Assembly (NCBI RefSeq): GCF_000970795.1
Contig: NZ_KQ034029.1
Span: 157,905-221,904 of the forward strand
Direction: 5' to 3'
Length of the DNA: 64,000 nt
Source of the DNA: Bombilactobacillus mellifer
Lineage (GTDB): Bacteria > Bacillota > Bacilli > Lactobacillales > Lactobacillaceae
Below the pieces are notes generated by a model. It searched no databases and was not told where the DNA came from. It saw only the letters and a list, made by a program, of their open reading frames with translations. This document shows, piece after piece, positions 36,152-44,015 of the stretch (position 1 is the first letter of the stretch; every line of letters starts with the position of its first letter). The translations under genes were made by a program, and so were the position numbers.

Positions 36152-36655
36152 ATGAAACAGAAACAACTTTTCCAAAATTGGACACTTCCGGCCATTGTAG
36201 CAGCATTATATGTGGCTTTATCTTTATTATTAGCGCCGTTAAGTTTCAATGCGATTCAGATTCGCTTTGCTGAACTCTTTAATCATCTGGCGGCCTTCAA
36301 TAAAAGGTATATTTTAGCCATTACATTGGGGTGTTTCATTACTAATTTATTCTCCCCCTTAGGCATGGCAGATTTAATTTTTGGCACTGCCGGCACCTTA
36401 ATCGGTACTAGCTTAACTTGGTATTTTGGTCATCGAGCTACCCATAAACTGAGCAAGTATTGCATTGCCACGCTCTCTCAATTACCCGGAACTTTTTTAG
36501 TCGCTTGGGAATTAAATATCGTCAGTCACGCACCGCTACTGTGGACTTGGTTTACTGTTGCAGTAGGCGAAATGTTATCGATGATTATCGGAGCAATTAT
36601 TGTCAATCTTTTAACTACCCGAATAGATTTTGTTCATGGAAGGATGAATGTTTAA
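36152..36655 (+). CDS. queT: Queuosine precursor ECF transporter S component QueT
   Basis: Membrane protein of 167 aa with about five or six TM helices. It is the substrate-binding subunit of an energy-coupling factor transporter for preQ1 or a related queuosine precursor. 'FNAIQIRFAELFNHLAAFNK' near 29-48 and 'FGTAGTLIGTSLTWYFG' are typical of QueT. The shared ECF module (EcfAA'T) is not in this window. A preQ1-I riboswitch overlaps its ribosome site. The stop overlaps the start of the next gene by 1 nt. Confidence 0.93.
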   Translation: MKQKQLFQNWTLPAIVAALYVALSLLLAPLSFNAIQIRFAELFNHLAAFNKRYILAITLGCFITNLFSPLGMADLIFGTAGTLIGTSLTWYFGHRATHKLSKYCIATLSQLPGTFLVAWELNIVSHAPLLWTWFTVAVGEMLSMIIGAIIVNLLTTRIDFVHGRMNV

Positions 36656-36879
36656 TGACTTTTGATCAGGCTTTACGGCATTTGCAAGCAGGAGCCCATC
36701 TGAAGCGGGCCGCTTGGCAAAGTGGCGAAGAATATATTTTTTTAGTCACGCAGCCTACCTACCAGCAAGAACCCGTTAATCCCTATTTTTTGATTCGCAC
36801 AAAAGAACAACCGGCACTGTCGGTTTTTCAACCCACTGATTGTGATTTATTAGCTACCGATTGGACGATTGTTGCGTGA
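36655..36879 (+). CDS. DUF2829/Tad2-domain small protein
   Basis: Cytoplasmic protein of 74 aa. The opening MTFDQALRHLQAGAHLKRAA, central YIFLV and closing DCDLLATDWTIV fit the DUF2829 family, which is also named Tad2 because phage members sequester the signal of Thoeris defence. Most chromosomal members have no proven role. The ATG overlaps the queT stop (TAATG), and its own stop overlaps the next gene. No phage genes are near. Its pairing with queT and a dehydrogenase gives no clear function. Confidence 0.75.
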   Translation: MTFDQALRHLQAGAHLKRAAWQSGEEYIFLVTQPTYQQEPVNPYFLIRTKEQPALSVFQPTDCDLLATDWTIVA

Positions 36880-37613
36880 AAGCCCAATACTTTGACTTAG
36901 CACAAAAAAAGGTCCTCATCACCGGCTGTGCCAGCGGTATTGGCCAAGCTCAAAGTCAGGCTTTTTTAGAACAAGGGGCCTTTGTTTGGGGAATTGATCG
37001 GAAAGTATGTACAACGACGGCCACTAATTTTCATTTTCGGCAGTTGGATATTACTTCTAGTGGTGCTGTCGAAAAATTATTTGCCACTCTACCTACTTTA
37101 GATATCATTTGCAATACTGCTGGTCAACTAGACAATTATCAGGCTAGTCAAGCCACCTCCCGGACTCAATGGGATCAAATCTTGGCAACTAACCTAACCA
37201 GCATGTTTACTATTAGTAATGCCGGGTTAAGTCAACCGCGCGCTGCCAATCAGCCGTTAGTTTTTGTGAACATGGCATCTATTGCAGGCTTCATGGCTAG
37301 TGGCGGTGGCGCTGCCTATACAGCCAGCAAGCATGCGGTCATTGGTTATACGAAACAATTAAATTGGGATTATGCCTCCCGCCAAGTACGCGCCAATTGC
37401 ATTGCTCCAGGAGCCGTGCAAACGGGCATGACACAACCAGATTTTCAAGATGCTACAGCCGCTAAAGTAGCGGCGCAGACTTTAATTAAACGCTATGCGC
37501 AACCCACAGAAGTTGCCGATTTGACTTTGTTTTTAGCCAGCAACGCCTCGCAATATCTTTATGGCACGGTCGTAGTGATTGATGGTGGTTTTAGTTTAGG
37601 TAAAACTATTTAA
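36876..37613 (+). CDS. SDR-family oxidoreductase (FabG-like)
   Basis: NAD(P)-dependent short-chain dehydrogenase of 245 aa. The cofactor motif TGCASGIG is at 16-23 and the catalytic residues are Ser135, Tyr148 and Lys152 (YTASK). The substrate is unknown; 'IDRKVC' after beta-2, with Asp, suggests NAD(H). I chose the GTG at 36876, whose TGA overlap with the upstream stop indicates translational coupling; a TTG at 36861 is possible. Third gene behind the preQ1 riboswitch. Confidence 0.86.
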   Translation: MKAQYFDLAQKKVLITGCASGIGQAQSQAFLEQGAFVWGIDRKVCTTTATNFHFRQLDITSSGAVEKLFATLPTLDIICNTAGQLDNYQASQATSRTQWDQILATNLTSMFTISNAGLSQPRAANQPLVFVNMASIAGFMASGGGAAYTASKHAVIGYTKQLNWDYASRQVRANCIAPGAVQTGMTQPDFQDATAAKVAAQTLIKRYAQPTEVADLTLFLASNASQYLYGTVVVIDGGFSLGKTI

Positions 37614-37651
37614 AAAACGCTGGGAATTAAATCCTAGCGTTTTAATTTTTT
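37614..37651. terminator. Terminator between convergent genes
   Basis: AAAACGCTGGGA pairs with TCCTAGCGTTTT (37632-37643, one G-T pair), followed by AATTTTTTT. It serves the queT operon and, on the other strand, the nitroreductase gene. Confidence 0.85.
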
Positions 37652-38398
37652 TTATTTCCAACATAAGCCCTGTTCATGCAACACGGGTAAAATTTCATTC
37701 CGCTGCGCCTGACTGGTGGTCAATTTCTTTTTGATCTGATTAGTAAACGTGTCGACCCGACGATTAGCGTCTCGTAAATCATAATACGTATGCACTACTT
37801 GATCGTAATCTTGAAAATTGTTTAAATCAAAAACATCTTGATAATGATTATCGAAAGTCCGCAAAGCTAAGGGCAAACGGGGCTTGAGCTGCGGTTGCTG
37901 ATCCGGGATGCCCACTTGCAAGCCAATTAAAGGAAAAGTTAACTGGGGCAAATGCAAAGCCTTTATTATGGGGCGAATATCGTTTTGAATACTACCCAAA
38001 AAGACACAACCCAAATCCATACTTTCCGCAGCTGTTGCCACACTTTGAACGGCTAACATAGTATCTTCGACGCCTTGAATAAAAACATCCGTCGTATGCA
38101 GCTGCCCGACGCCTACCTGCTGTTGTTGTCGTAAACGATAATTACGATATAAGTCCACCACAAAAATAAATAAATCGCCGTTAGATCCCACATATTTTTG
38201 CCGACAAACTTCACGAATTGTCGCACGAAGAGCTTCATCCGTGACATGGATCACACTGCATTGCTGTAAAAAAGTGGAAGTCGCCGCTTGTCGTGCTACT
38301 TCCATTAGCCGTTGACACTGCTCGGGTGTCAAAGTCACCGGTTTAAACGCCCGAATTGAACGCCGCTGGAGTAATAATTTCTCTGTTTTTGTTGTCAT
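37652..38398 (-). CDS. Nitroreductase-family NADPH:flavin oxidoreductase (NfsA/NfrA-like)
   Basis: FMN enzyme of 248 aa. 'RRSIRAFKPVTLTPEQ' near 12-27 is the family N-terminus with FMN-phosphate binding Arg residues. 'AESMDLGCVFLGSIQND' near 117-133 is typical of the NfsA/FRP group. It reduces flavins, quinones or nitro compounds. It lies 10 nt downstream of the SRAP gene on the same strand, so both are probably in one operon. Confidence 0.88.
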   Translation of the reverse strand: MTTKTEKLLLQRRSIRAFKPVTLTPEQCQRLMEVARQAATSTFLQQCSVIHVTDEALRATIREVCRQKYVGSNGDLFIFVVDLYRNYRLRQQQQVGVGQLHTTDVFIQGVEDTMLAVQSVATAAESMDLGCVFLGSIQNDIRPIIKALHLPQLTFPLIGLQVGIPDQQPQLKPRLPLALRTFDNHYQDVFDLNNFQDYDQVVHTYYDLRDANRRVDTFTNQIKKKLTTSQAQRNEILPVLHEQGLCWK

Positions 38399-38408
38399 TA
38401 ATTTACCC

Positions 38409-38996
38409 TCACTTCTTCTTTTTGGGAGTAGTTGAAGGCCCCTGCGCCTGTAAAGGCGGCATCGCTTGGCGCAAAAAAGCCTGCGCCCAACTACTATCTT
38501 TCAGCCAGGAACTAATTTGGCGTTTTTGCAATAATAACGGCATCCGGTTATGAACTGGCGCAACGCTGGCATTAGGCGCCGTGGTTAATAAAATACTGCG
38601 CGGCTGCCCATCAAAATACGCATAAAAGCCTGCAATGTAAACTGGTTGTGTCGAGTTAGGATACTTAAAATAAACCTTTTGTTTATCAACAGTCCATTCA
38701 AAAAAACCATTTGTCGGATAAACTGCCCGCTGGGTGAGAAAAGCTTGGGCAAAACGCGATTTTTGTAAGACGGTTTCGCTACGCGCATTAATTAGTTTTT
38801 GCCCCGCTTTAAACCCAGGCCAACCCCAGGCCATGGCCACAACTTTGATTTGCTGGTCTTGGTCAATCACCAATGCAGTCAGATCATTAGGGAAAACTTC
38901 TCCGGTCTTGACCGCAACGCCCTGGGTGGCTGCTAAAGTTTGAATTTTTTTTAATTCTGGATTCGTGGTCGGATCAAACATAAATCGACCGCACAT
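38409..38996 (-). CDS. SOS response-associated peptidase (SRAP/HMCES family)
   Basis: DNA-repair protein of 195 aa. It forms a covalent link with abasic sites in single-stranded DNA to protect them. After removal of Met1 the catalytic Cys2 is N-terminal (MCGRF). Other active-site residues are Asn70, Glu100 (NGFFEW) and His149 (VHNRMP). The C-terminus ends in a lysine run. Length is near the family's lower end (about 200-230). No LexA box was seen in the upstream 100 nt. Confidence 0.91.
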   Translation of the reverse strand: MCGRFMFDPTTNPELKKIQTLAATQGVAVKTGEVFPNDLTALVIDQDQQIKVVAMAWGWPGFKAGQKLINARSETVLQKSRFAQAFLTQRAVYPTNGFFEWTVDKQKVYFKYPNSTQPVYIAGFYAYFDGQPRSILLTTAPNASVAPVHNRMPLLLQKRQISSWLKDSSWAQAFLRQAMPPLQAQGPSTTPKKKK

Positions 38997-39057
38997 GTTG
39001 AGGCCTTCTTTAAGAATTTAGTTTTATCATACTACAAAAGCAAAATATTTGATATTG

Positions 39058-39137
39058 TGAAATTACCGTTTCATAACATAAATTGGAACTGGGAAAAAGA
39101 CTTTTCTTTTTCCAGACTAGGTAATAAAATTGTTGAA
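39058..39137 (+). promoter_or_regulatory. Possible structured leader of pnuC
   Basis: Three inverted repeats precede pnuC. They are TGAAA/TTTCA around TTACCG (39058-39073), CTGG-G-AAAAAG with CTTTTTCCAG (39089-39115), and an AT-rich stem with AAAATT and AATTTT close to the ribosome site. An NAD-II riboswitch is known upstream of pnuC in related bacteria, but I cannot match its consensus from memory, so the class is open. Confidence 0.35.
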
Positions 39138-39164
39138 TAATTTTAAGGCAAAGAAGGGCTTACA

Positions 39165-39902
39165 GTGCAGACAAAACAAAAGAATTATTTTTCATGGTTA
39201 ATTCAACAACTCAAAGGCTGGCCCCAACAAAATTACTATCTCTTTTGGTTCGCTTTTGGTTGTCAAATTATGACATTAGTCGATCATCCGCTCACCGCTG
39301 TTAGTGTGGTCACTTTTATCGGCACTACTTTAGGGGTTTTATGTGTCCTGGCCATTAATGCTACCAAGGCTGTTAATGGTTGGCTAGGCTTATTCAGTGC
39401 CGCTTGTTTTATTTACGTTGGCTTCAGCGCGAAAAACTATCTCTCTATTTTTGAACAAGTGGCCTATGTCTTAACGTTAGATCTTCCTGTTTTGTTAAGT
39501 GTTCGCACTTGGAATGAAGAGACTAAAAATAATGTCAAAAAATTTCGCAAACAAGAATGGTTGCTTGCCCTTTTGTTCACTGTGACTGTTTGGTTACTGA
39601 GCGCTTACTTCATAGGCCAATTAACCAATGATCCGCGGCCTCTTTATGATGGCTTAGCCTTTGCTGTAAGTCTGACAGGGGGCATTGTCTGCTTTTTACG
39701 CTATAACAATCAATACTTTTGGTGGTTATTTTCCGGGATTGCCCAATTAGTTCTATGGGCCATTACCTATCATCAAGGCGATGCCAGTTTAGGAATGGCA
39801 ATTAATTCGAGCATCTATGTCATTAACGATATTTTAGCCTTTACTGTGAGCCCCTGGTTTAATGCTGGTCGTAAACGCTTAGGGCTCAAAAAAATCCAGT
39901 AA
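39165..39902 (+). CDS. pnuC: Nicotinamide riboside transporter PnuC
   Basis: Membrane protein of 245 aa with seven or eight TM helices, importing nicotinamide riboside for NAD salvage. 'FIGTTLGVLCVLAINATKAV' near 49-68 and the C-terminal 'WAITYHQGDASLGMAINSSI' have the Trp/Asn-rich look of PnuC pore helices. The start is GTG at 39165 with AAGGG upstream; no nearby ATG gives a complete N-terminus. A terminator follows at once. Confidence 0.9.
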   Translation: MQTKQKNYFSWLIQQLKGWPQQNYYLFWFAFGCQIMTLVDHPLTAVSVVTFIGTTLGVLCVLAINATKAVNGWLGLFSAACFIYVGFSAKNYLSIFEQVAYVLTLDLPVLLSVRTWNEETKNNVKKFRKQEWLLALLFTVTVWLLSAYFIGQLTNDPRPLYDGLAFAVSLTGGIVCFLRYNNQYFWWLFSGIAQLVLWAITYHQGDASLGMAINSSIYVINDILAFTVSPWFNAGRKRLGLKKIQ

Positions 39903-39936
39903 TCATGTGGTCCCAGTTTCCAATAGCTTTTTGCAG

Positions 39937-39970
39937 GTCAGTTCTAATAATTTATAGAACTGGCTTTTTT
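39937..39970 (+). terminator. Terminator of pnuC
   Basis: GTCAGTTCTA pairs with TAGAACTGGC, allowing one wobble, followed by six T. Confidence 0.85.
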
Positions 39971-39995
39971 ATTTAACGTTAAATTCTTGAAAGAT

Positions 39996-40790
39996 CTAAC
40001 CTTTGCCCTCCGCAAATTGGGGATATAAGGTCATCCCGCCATCAATAAAAATCGTTGCCCCGGTCATATAACTGGATTCTTGTGAAGCTAACCACGCAGC
40101 GGCGGCAGCGACTTCTTGCGGATGACCAACGCGTTGCATGGGAATTAACTCCAAGGTCTCTGCTAATTGCTGCGGATCAGTAAATTTAGTTTTATTAATG
40201 GGCGTGTCGATCGCTCCAGGAGCAATTGCGTTGACACGAATTTGTTGTTTGGCATATTCGAGGGCAATTGTTTTAGTGAACATTTGTCCGCCGCCTTTGG
40301 ATACCGCGTAATGCGCAAAACCCGGCCAGGGGATTTTTTCGTGCACGGAAGACACATTAATAATCCGTCCGGGATTTCCCTGTTTAAGATATTGGTTAAC
40401 GGCCACCATGGAGCCTAAAAACAAACCATTTAAATTGATATCAATGACTCGTTGCCACTGCTTCAGAGTCATTTGATGCGTCGGCGCATAATCTTCCACT
40501 CCCGCATTATTAACCCATAAATCTAATTGGCCAAAGCGACGTAAGGTTTGGACTAATAAATTGTCTACATCAGGTTCTTGGGAGACGTCCCCTTGCACCA
40601 CCAGAGCTTGGCCTTGAGCTTGTTGAATTTTTTGGGCCAGGGCTTGGGCCTGCGTTTTGTCAGTATGATAGTTAATGACAACTTTCATGTGTTCTTGAGC
40701 CAAGCGCTCCACAATCGCTGCGCCAATACCACTGGAACCCCCAGTGATAACGGCTACTTGTCCCTTTAAATCAGCATACACGCGTTTCAT
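39996..40790 (-). CDS. SDR-family glucose 1-dehydrogenase-like oxidoreductase
   Basis: NAD(P)-dependent enzyme of 264 aa. The cofactor motif TGGSSGIG is at 16-23, NNAG at 94-97, and the catalytic residues are Ser148, Tyr161 and Lys165. 'VSSVHEKIPWPGFAHYAVSKGG' and the C-terminal 'ATIFIDGGMTLYPQF' match Bacillus-type glucose 1-dehydrogenases. The natural substrate in a lactic acid bacterium is uncertain. Single gene with AAGGAAG upstream. Confidence 0.87.
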   Translation of the reverse strand: MKRVYADLKGQVAVITGGSSGIGAAIVERLAQEHMKVVINYHTDKTQAQALAQKIQQAQGQALVVQGDVSQEPDVDNLLVQTLRRFGQLDLWVNNAGVEDYAPTHQMTLKQWQRVIDINLNGLFLGSMVAVNQYLKQGNPGRIINVSSVHEKIPWPGFAHYAVSKGGGQMFTKTIALEYAKQQIRVNAIAPGAIDTPINKTKFTDPQQLAETLELIPMQRVGHPQEVAAAAAWLASQESSYMTGATIFIDGGMTLYPQFAEGKG

Positions 40791-40888
40791 CTTCCTTTAT
40801 AATTATTCTTACCTTGAACCATAGCATGAAAACCCTCAAAACACGACGATTTCGCTTTACTCGCATCTGCTTACTAGAACCATCGACT

Positions 40889-40930
40889 AAAAAAGAGCTA
40901 CTTTATTTTTCCATAAAGTGTAGCTCTCTA
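40889..40930 (-). terminator. Terminator of AEC permease gene
   Basis: AGAGCTA-CTTTAT pairs with ATAAAG-TG-TAGCTCT, with a two-base bulge. The minus strand continues with six T. It follows the minus-strand permease gene. Confidence 0.85.
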
Positions 40931-40944
40931 TTTTAGTCTCATAT

Positions 40945-41919
40945 TTAAATAAAATTGATTAAACTCATAATAATTGGCACGACGATAATAAATAATGTCG
41001 ATGTAGAAACCACAATATTGGTAGCAAATTTGACATCACTATGATAAGTATTGGCCAAAATAGGTAGTACCGCTAAGGCCGGAGTTGCTGCTTGAATAAT
41101 TAACGTTTTTTGAAAAATTGGGGCCATCGACCACCCTAAAGCTGGCAGTCCGAGAAGGATGATGCCAGCCATGATTAACGGAGATACCAAAAAGCGGCCC
41201 AATAAGGTCACAACCAGGTTGCCATCAAAGTTCATATTTTTCAACCCAAAACTGCGCAGCATAATTCCAATATAAATTAAAGACAAAGGTGTGACCAAAT
41301 TACCAATAGAAGTTAAAGTGGTGGTGACAAAAGAAGGCAATTGAGTAACTGCTTGGGGCCACAAAAAGATAAAGGGTAAAGCCACAATAAATCCCCATAA
41401 TGGTACGGGGATGAGATGATGCCAATCAAAATGAGCCTTTTGATTAGCAGTCGTGGGATCATCGGCGGCAATAATCCACACCCCTACTGTCCAAATGACC
41501 ACCGTATTCACAATGTAATAAACCAATAGATAAGGAATGGAAGACTGCCCAAATAAGGCAATATTCAGCGGCATCCCAATAAACACTGTGTTGGCACCAT
41601 TAATGGCCGTTATCATTAATCCGCGCCGGCCCTTGGGTATCTTAAACAGCCGTGTCAGTACCCAAGCTAATAAATACCCTACAAAAACTGATAAGATGGT
41701 AAATAATAAACCCACCGATAAAGTACTGAGCTGAGCAGGTTTAAACCGTTCCAGCATAGCCATAAAAATAGAAGCCGGCAAAGCAATATTCATAATCAAT
41801 TTTGATAGAGCGCCCGAGAATTTTTGATCAAACCAACCTTGACTTTGACAAAAATAACCAACAGCAATCATTAAAACAATTGAAAGTACACTTTGAATTG
41901 AGGTCCAAAAAACTGCCAT
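40945..41919 (-). CDS. AEC-family transporter (auxin efflux carrier-like)
   Basis: Membrane transporter of 324 aa with about ten TM helices in two inverted halves. 'KLIMNIALPASIFMAMLERF' near 40-59 and 'LIIQAATPALAVLPILANTY' near 270-289 are the two family cores. In lactic acid bacteria members include malate permeases, but no malolactic enzyme gene is near, so the substrate is open. GGAGGA precedes the ATG. Confidence 0.88.
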   Translation of the reverse strand: MAVFWTSIQSVLSIVLMIAVGYFCQSQGWFDQKFSGALSKLIMNIALPASIFMAMLERFKPAQLSTLSVGLLFTILSVFVGYLLAWVLTRLFKIPKGRRGLMITAINGANTVFIGMPLNIALFGQSSIPYLLVYYIVNTVVIWTVGVWIIAADDPTTANQKAHFDWHHLIPVPLWGFIVALPFIFLWPQAVTQLPSFVTTTLTSIGNLVTPLSLIYIGIMLRSFGLKNMNFDGNLVVTLLGRFLVSPLIMAGIILLGLPALGWSMAPIFQKTLIIQAATPALAVLPILANTYHSDVKFATNIVVSTSTLFIIVVPIIMSLINFI

Positions 41920-41982
41920 GACTTACTCCTCCAATGTCCCTATGTTTACTTAAAATATAACATTGATAGTTAGTAAAGACAC

Positions 41983-42543
41983 TTAATCTGTTTGAGCTAA
42001 GAGCGGTTGGACTAATCGCGCTAACTGCTGTTGGGTTTGCCGCCAATCGTTATTGGGAATAATTGTGGCAATGGATTGGAGCGTCACAGGAACCTGTAAA
42101 TCCCGCAAAAATTCTTGGCTTTGCAGCCGCTGCTTTAATTGCACAGCATCATCACCACGTTGTTGTAAGCGCTGTGTCAATACGGGCACATCTGCCACAA
42201 TAAACCAAAATAAAACACGCTGCCCTAATCGTTCATAATATTTTTGAGCACCGGCAGGATCTAAAATAATACTCGCCACATTAGCGTGCCGCCAAGCTTG
42301 TTGTAAACCTTGGATCGAAGAGCCATAACGATACCCGGCATAACTGACTTGTTCAATTAAATCCTGCTGGGCAAAGCTCGCTGGAGTTTCAAAATAATAA
42401 TCCACCCCATTTTTTTCTTGACTCCGGGGTGGCCGCGTGGTATGAGTGATGATCGCAGGAATGTGATAGGCCGCCGCTAAGTAATGACTGATTGTGGTTT
42501 TCCCGACACCGCTGGTTCCTGTTAAAACAATAATCTTTTTCAT
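41983..42543 (-). CDS. Guanylate kinase-like P-loop protein
   Basis: Predicted nucleotide kinase of 186 aa. The P-loop GTSGVGKTT is at 9-17, and 'THTTRPPRSQEKNGVDYYF' near 33-51 is the GMP-binding pattern of guanylate kinases. It is slightly shorter than Gmk (about 200) and diverges in the second half, so it is probably a paralogue rather than the essential Gmk. It may act on other nucleotides or lack activity. Divergent from the DUF2187 gene. Confidence 0.75.
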   Translation of the reverse strand: MKKIIVLTGTSGVGKTTISHYLAAAYHIPAIITHTTRPPRSQEKNGVDYYFETPASFAQQDLIEQVSYAGYRYGSSIQGLQQAWRHANVASIILDPAGAQKYYERLGQRVLFWFIVADVPVLTQRLQQRGDDAVQLKQRLQSQEFLRDLQVPVTLQSIATIIPNNDWRQTQQQLARLVQPLLAQTD

Positions 42544-42623
42544 CCCAACCTACCTATATTAATTGTCAAATCAATTTTTTTATCATATTATAGTAAGAGT
42601 TTTCAGCCAAAGGAGAAGAGACT

Positions 42624-42839
42624 ATGAAAATTGCTAATATCAAAGTAGGCGACAAATTACAAGGACATGCTGATGAAGATATGGAACACCCATTCGTAGG
42701 AACTGTGGAAAAAATTTATACCAATTCCGTATTAATTGACATCACCGATTATGATCAACGTGATGCTGATAATGTCACGGAATTAAATCACAAAATCGTG
42801 GTAGCCGCCAAATCACTCAAGAAAGTGGCAGCCAAATAG
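42624..42839 (+). CDS. DUF2187-like small protein
   Basis: Cytoplasmic basic/acidic protein of 71 aa. 'KVGDKLQGHADEDMEHPFVG' followed by TVEKIYTNSVLIDITDYD and 'LNHKIVVAAKSLKKV' fits the small KOW/SH3-like DUF2187 family (YkvS type), whose role is unknown. A strong AAAGGAG is 8 nt upstream. Monocistronic. A hairpin CGACTA/TAGTCG at 42849-42865 follows, but without a T run it is a weak terminator. Confidence 0.78.
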   Translation: MKIANIKVGDKLQGHADEDMEHPFVGTVEKIYTNSVLIDITDYDQRDADNVTELNHKIVVAAKSLKKVAAK

Positions 42840-42877
42840 CAATTACCTCGACTAATGCCTAGTCGTTGATGCAAGTA

Positions 42878-43498
42878 TTATTTTAAAATTTGCACAAAAG
42901 TACTCGACGGAACTCGAATAATCGAATAATCTGTAGCAATTGCTCCCGCATGAAAACCTAAACCGTTGCGCCAAGTATTCCGGTAATGAGCAACCATTGT
43001 CAACACATAAGCAGATTGATAATGTTGATCATATTTGGCCGTGTCCGGCCAAGGATAGTTTTTGGCATTGAGCCCAATGGGTTGGCGACCATCAGAGATA
43101 GAAGCATTATTGCCCGGCACGCTCACTTTGGCCCCTTTGACCCAATAAGTATAATACTGCATGGTGTTTTTACTGGGAGCTTGCTTAGCTTGTACGTAAA
43201 AACCTTGTGCTTTTTGAGTCTGCATAACCAGCGGGTGAACTTCATAAGTTAACCGGATTTGCTGCGGATTTTTGAGATCAACTTTATTTAAAAAAGTTAA
43301 ATAAAACATCAGACAACTGATTATTAAAATCAAACCCACTTCGAAAACATCAATCACCGCATTTACGGCCGAATGATGTTTTTTTTGCACTATAATCATT
43401 TTTAAATGACGGTGGCGAATATTGATCACTGTCAAAATAATAGCCACCACAATCATAATCCAAACTATTAATCCTAAAAAATTCCACTTCCATTGCAT
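42878..43498 (-). CDS. Conserved lactobacillar membrane protein, LVIS_2131-like
   Basis: Protein of 206 aa with two TM helices (about 7-26 and 51-68), a short basic cytoplasmic loop between them and an extracellular C-terminal domain of about 135 aa. I recall a Lactobacillus family of this shape (LVIS_2131) without known function, but the match is from memory. The extracellular part has no Cys pair or catalytic motif I know. Single gene. Confidence 0.62.
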   Translation of the reverse strand: MQWKWNFLGLIVWIMIVVAIILTVINIRHRHLKMIIVQKKHHSAVNAVIDVFEVGLILIISCLMFYLTFLNKVDLKNPQQIRLTYEVHPLVMQTQKAQGFYVQAKQAPSKNTMQYYTYWVKGAKVSVPGNNASISDGRQPIGLNAKNYPWPDTAKYDQHYQSAYVLTMVAHYRNTWRNGLGFHAGAIATDYSIIRVPSSTFVQILK

Positions 43499-43679
43499 CC
43501 TTGTCCACCCCAGGTTTTTATGTTTTACTTGTGTTTAATATTATATATCAATTACGCTGGAAACTCATGGATTTCAGAAGCTAACTCTGCTTGATTTTTC
43601 CATTCCTTTTTGCTAGGTTACCTCAAGTTAAAAAAAATAAAAGCGCGCAAAAGACTGATGGCATGAGCATCGCACGACC

Positions 43680-43722
43680 ACATGATGATGTATGTCTCAA
43701 TAATTCAGATACAATATATTGT
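43680..43722 (+). promoter_or_regulatory. NrdR boxes upstream of nrdHIEF
   Basis: The perfect palindrome ACAATATATTGT (43711-43722) matches the NrdR box consensus. A weaker copy, ACATGATGATGT (43680-43691), lies 31 bp upstream, the usual tandem spacing. The strong box overlaps the -35 of a promoter, TTGTAT (43719-43724), 17 nt, TATAAT (43742-43747). NrdR would repress the operon when dATP is high. From 43499 to 43679 I see no other signal. Confidence 0.72.
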
Positions 43723-43778
43723 ATTTTGGAATAAGAGCCCCTATAATTAAAACCAGTCCAAAGAAGGGGGAATTTTCC

Positions 43779-44015
43779 ATGAATCAATCAGTCGTTATTT
43801 ATACCAAAAATGGTTGCATGCAATGTCGGATGACCAAAAAGTTTTTGCAGGCCCATCATGTTAATTTTGAAGAACATAATATTAATCAACATCCTGAATA
43901 TCTTAGTTATTTAAAAAATCAAGGCTTTCAAAGCCTACCAGTAGTGCTGACCAATAATCAAGCGGCAATTATCGGTTTTCGGCCTGATCAACTGCAAGAG
44001 GTGATTGCCAAATGA
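43779..44015 (+). CDS. nrdH: Glutaredoxin-like protein NrdH
   Basis: Small thiol electron donor of 78 aa for class Ib ribonucleotide reductase. The redox motif C13-M-Q-C16 (NGCMQC) is the NrdH form, and 'GFQSLPVVLTNNQAAIIGFR' is the thioredoxin-fold cis-Pro region. The ATG at 43779 has AAGGGGG upstream; the frame from 43719 lies across the promoter. It overlaps nrdI by 4 nt. Confidence 0.93.
   Translation: MNQSVVIYTKNGCMQCRMTKKFLQAHHVNFEEHNINQHPEYLSYLKNQGFQSLPVVLTNNQAAIIGFRPDQLQEVIAK

Noticed and set aside
36655..36879. Active Thoeris anti-defence or prophage remnant
   Set aside because: No phage or defence genes lie nearby; the gene is embedded in a metabolic operon behind a riboswitch.
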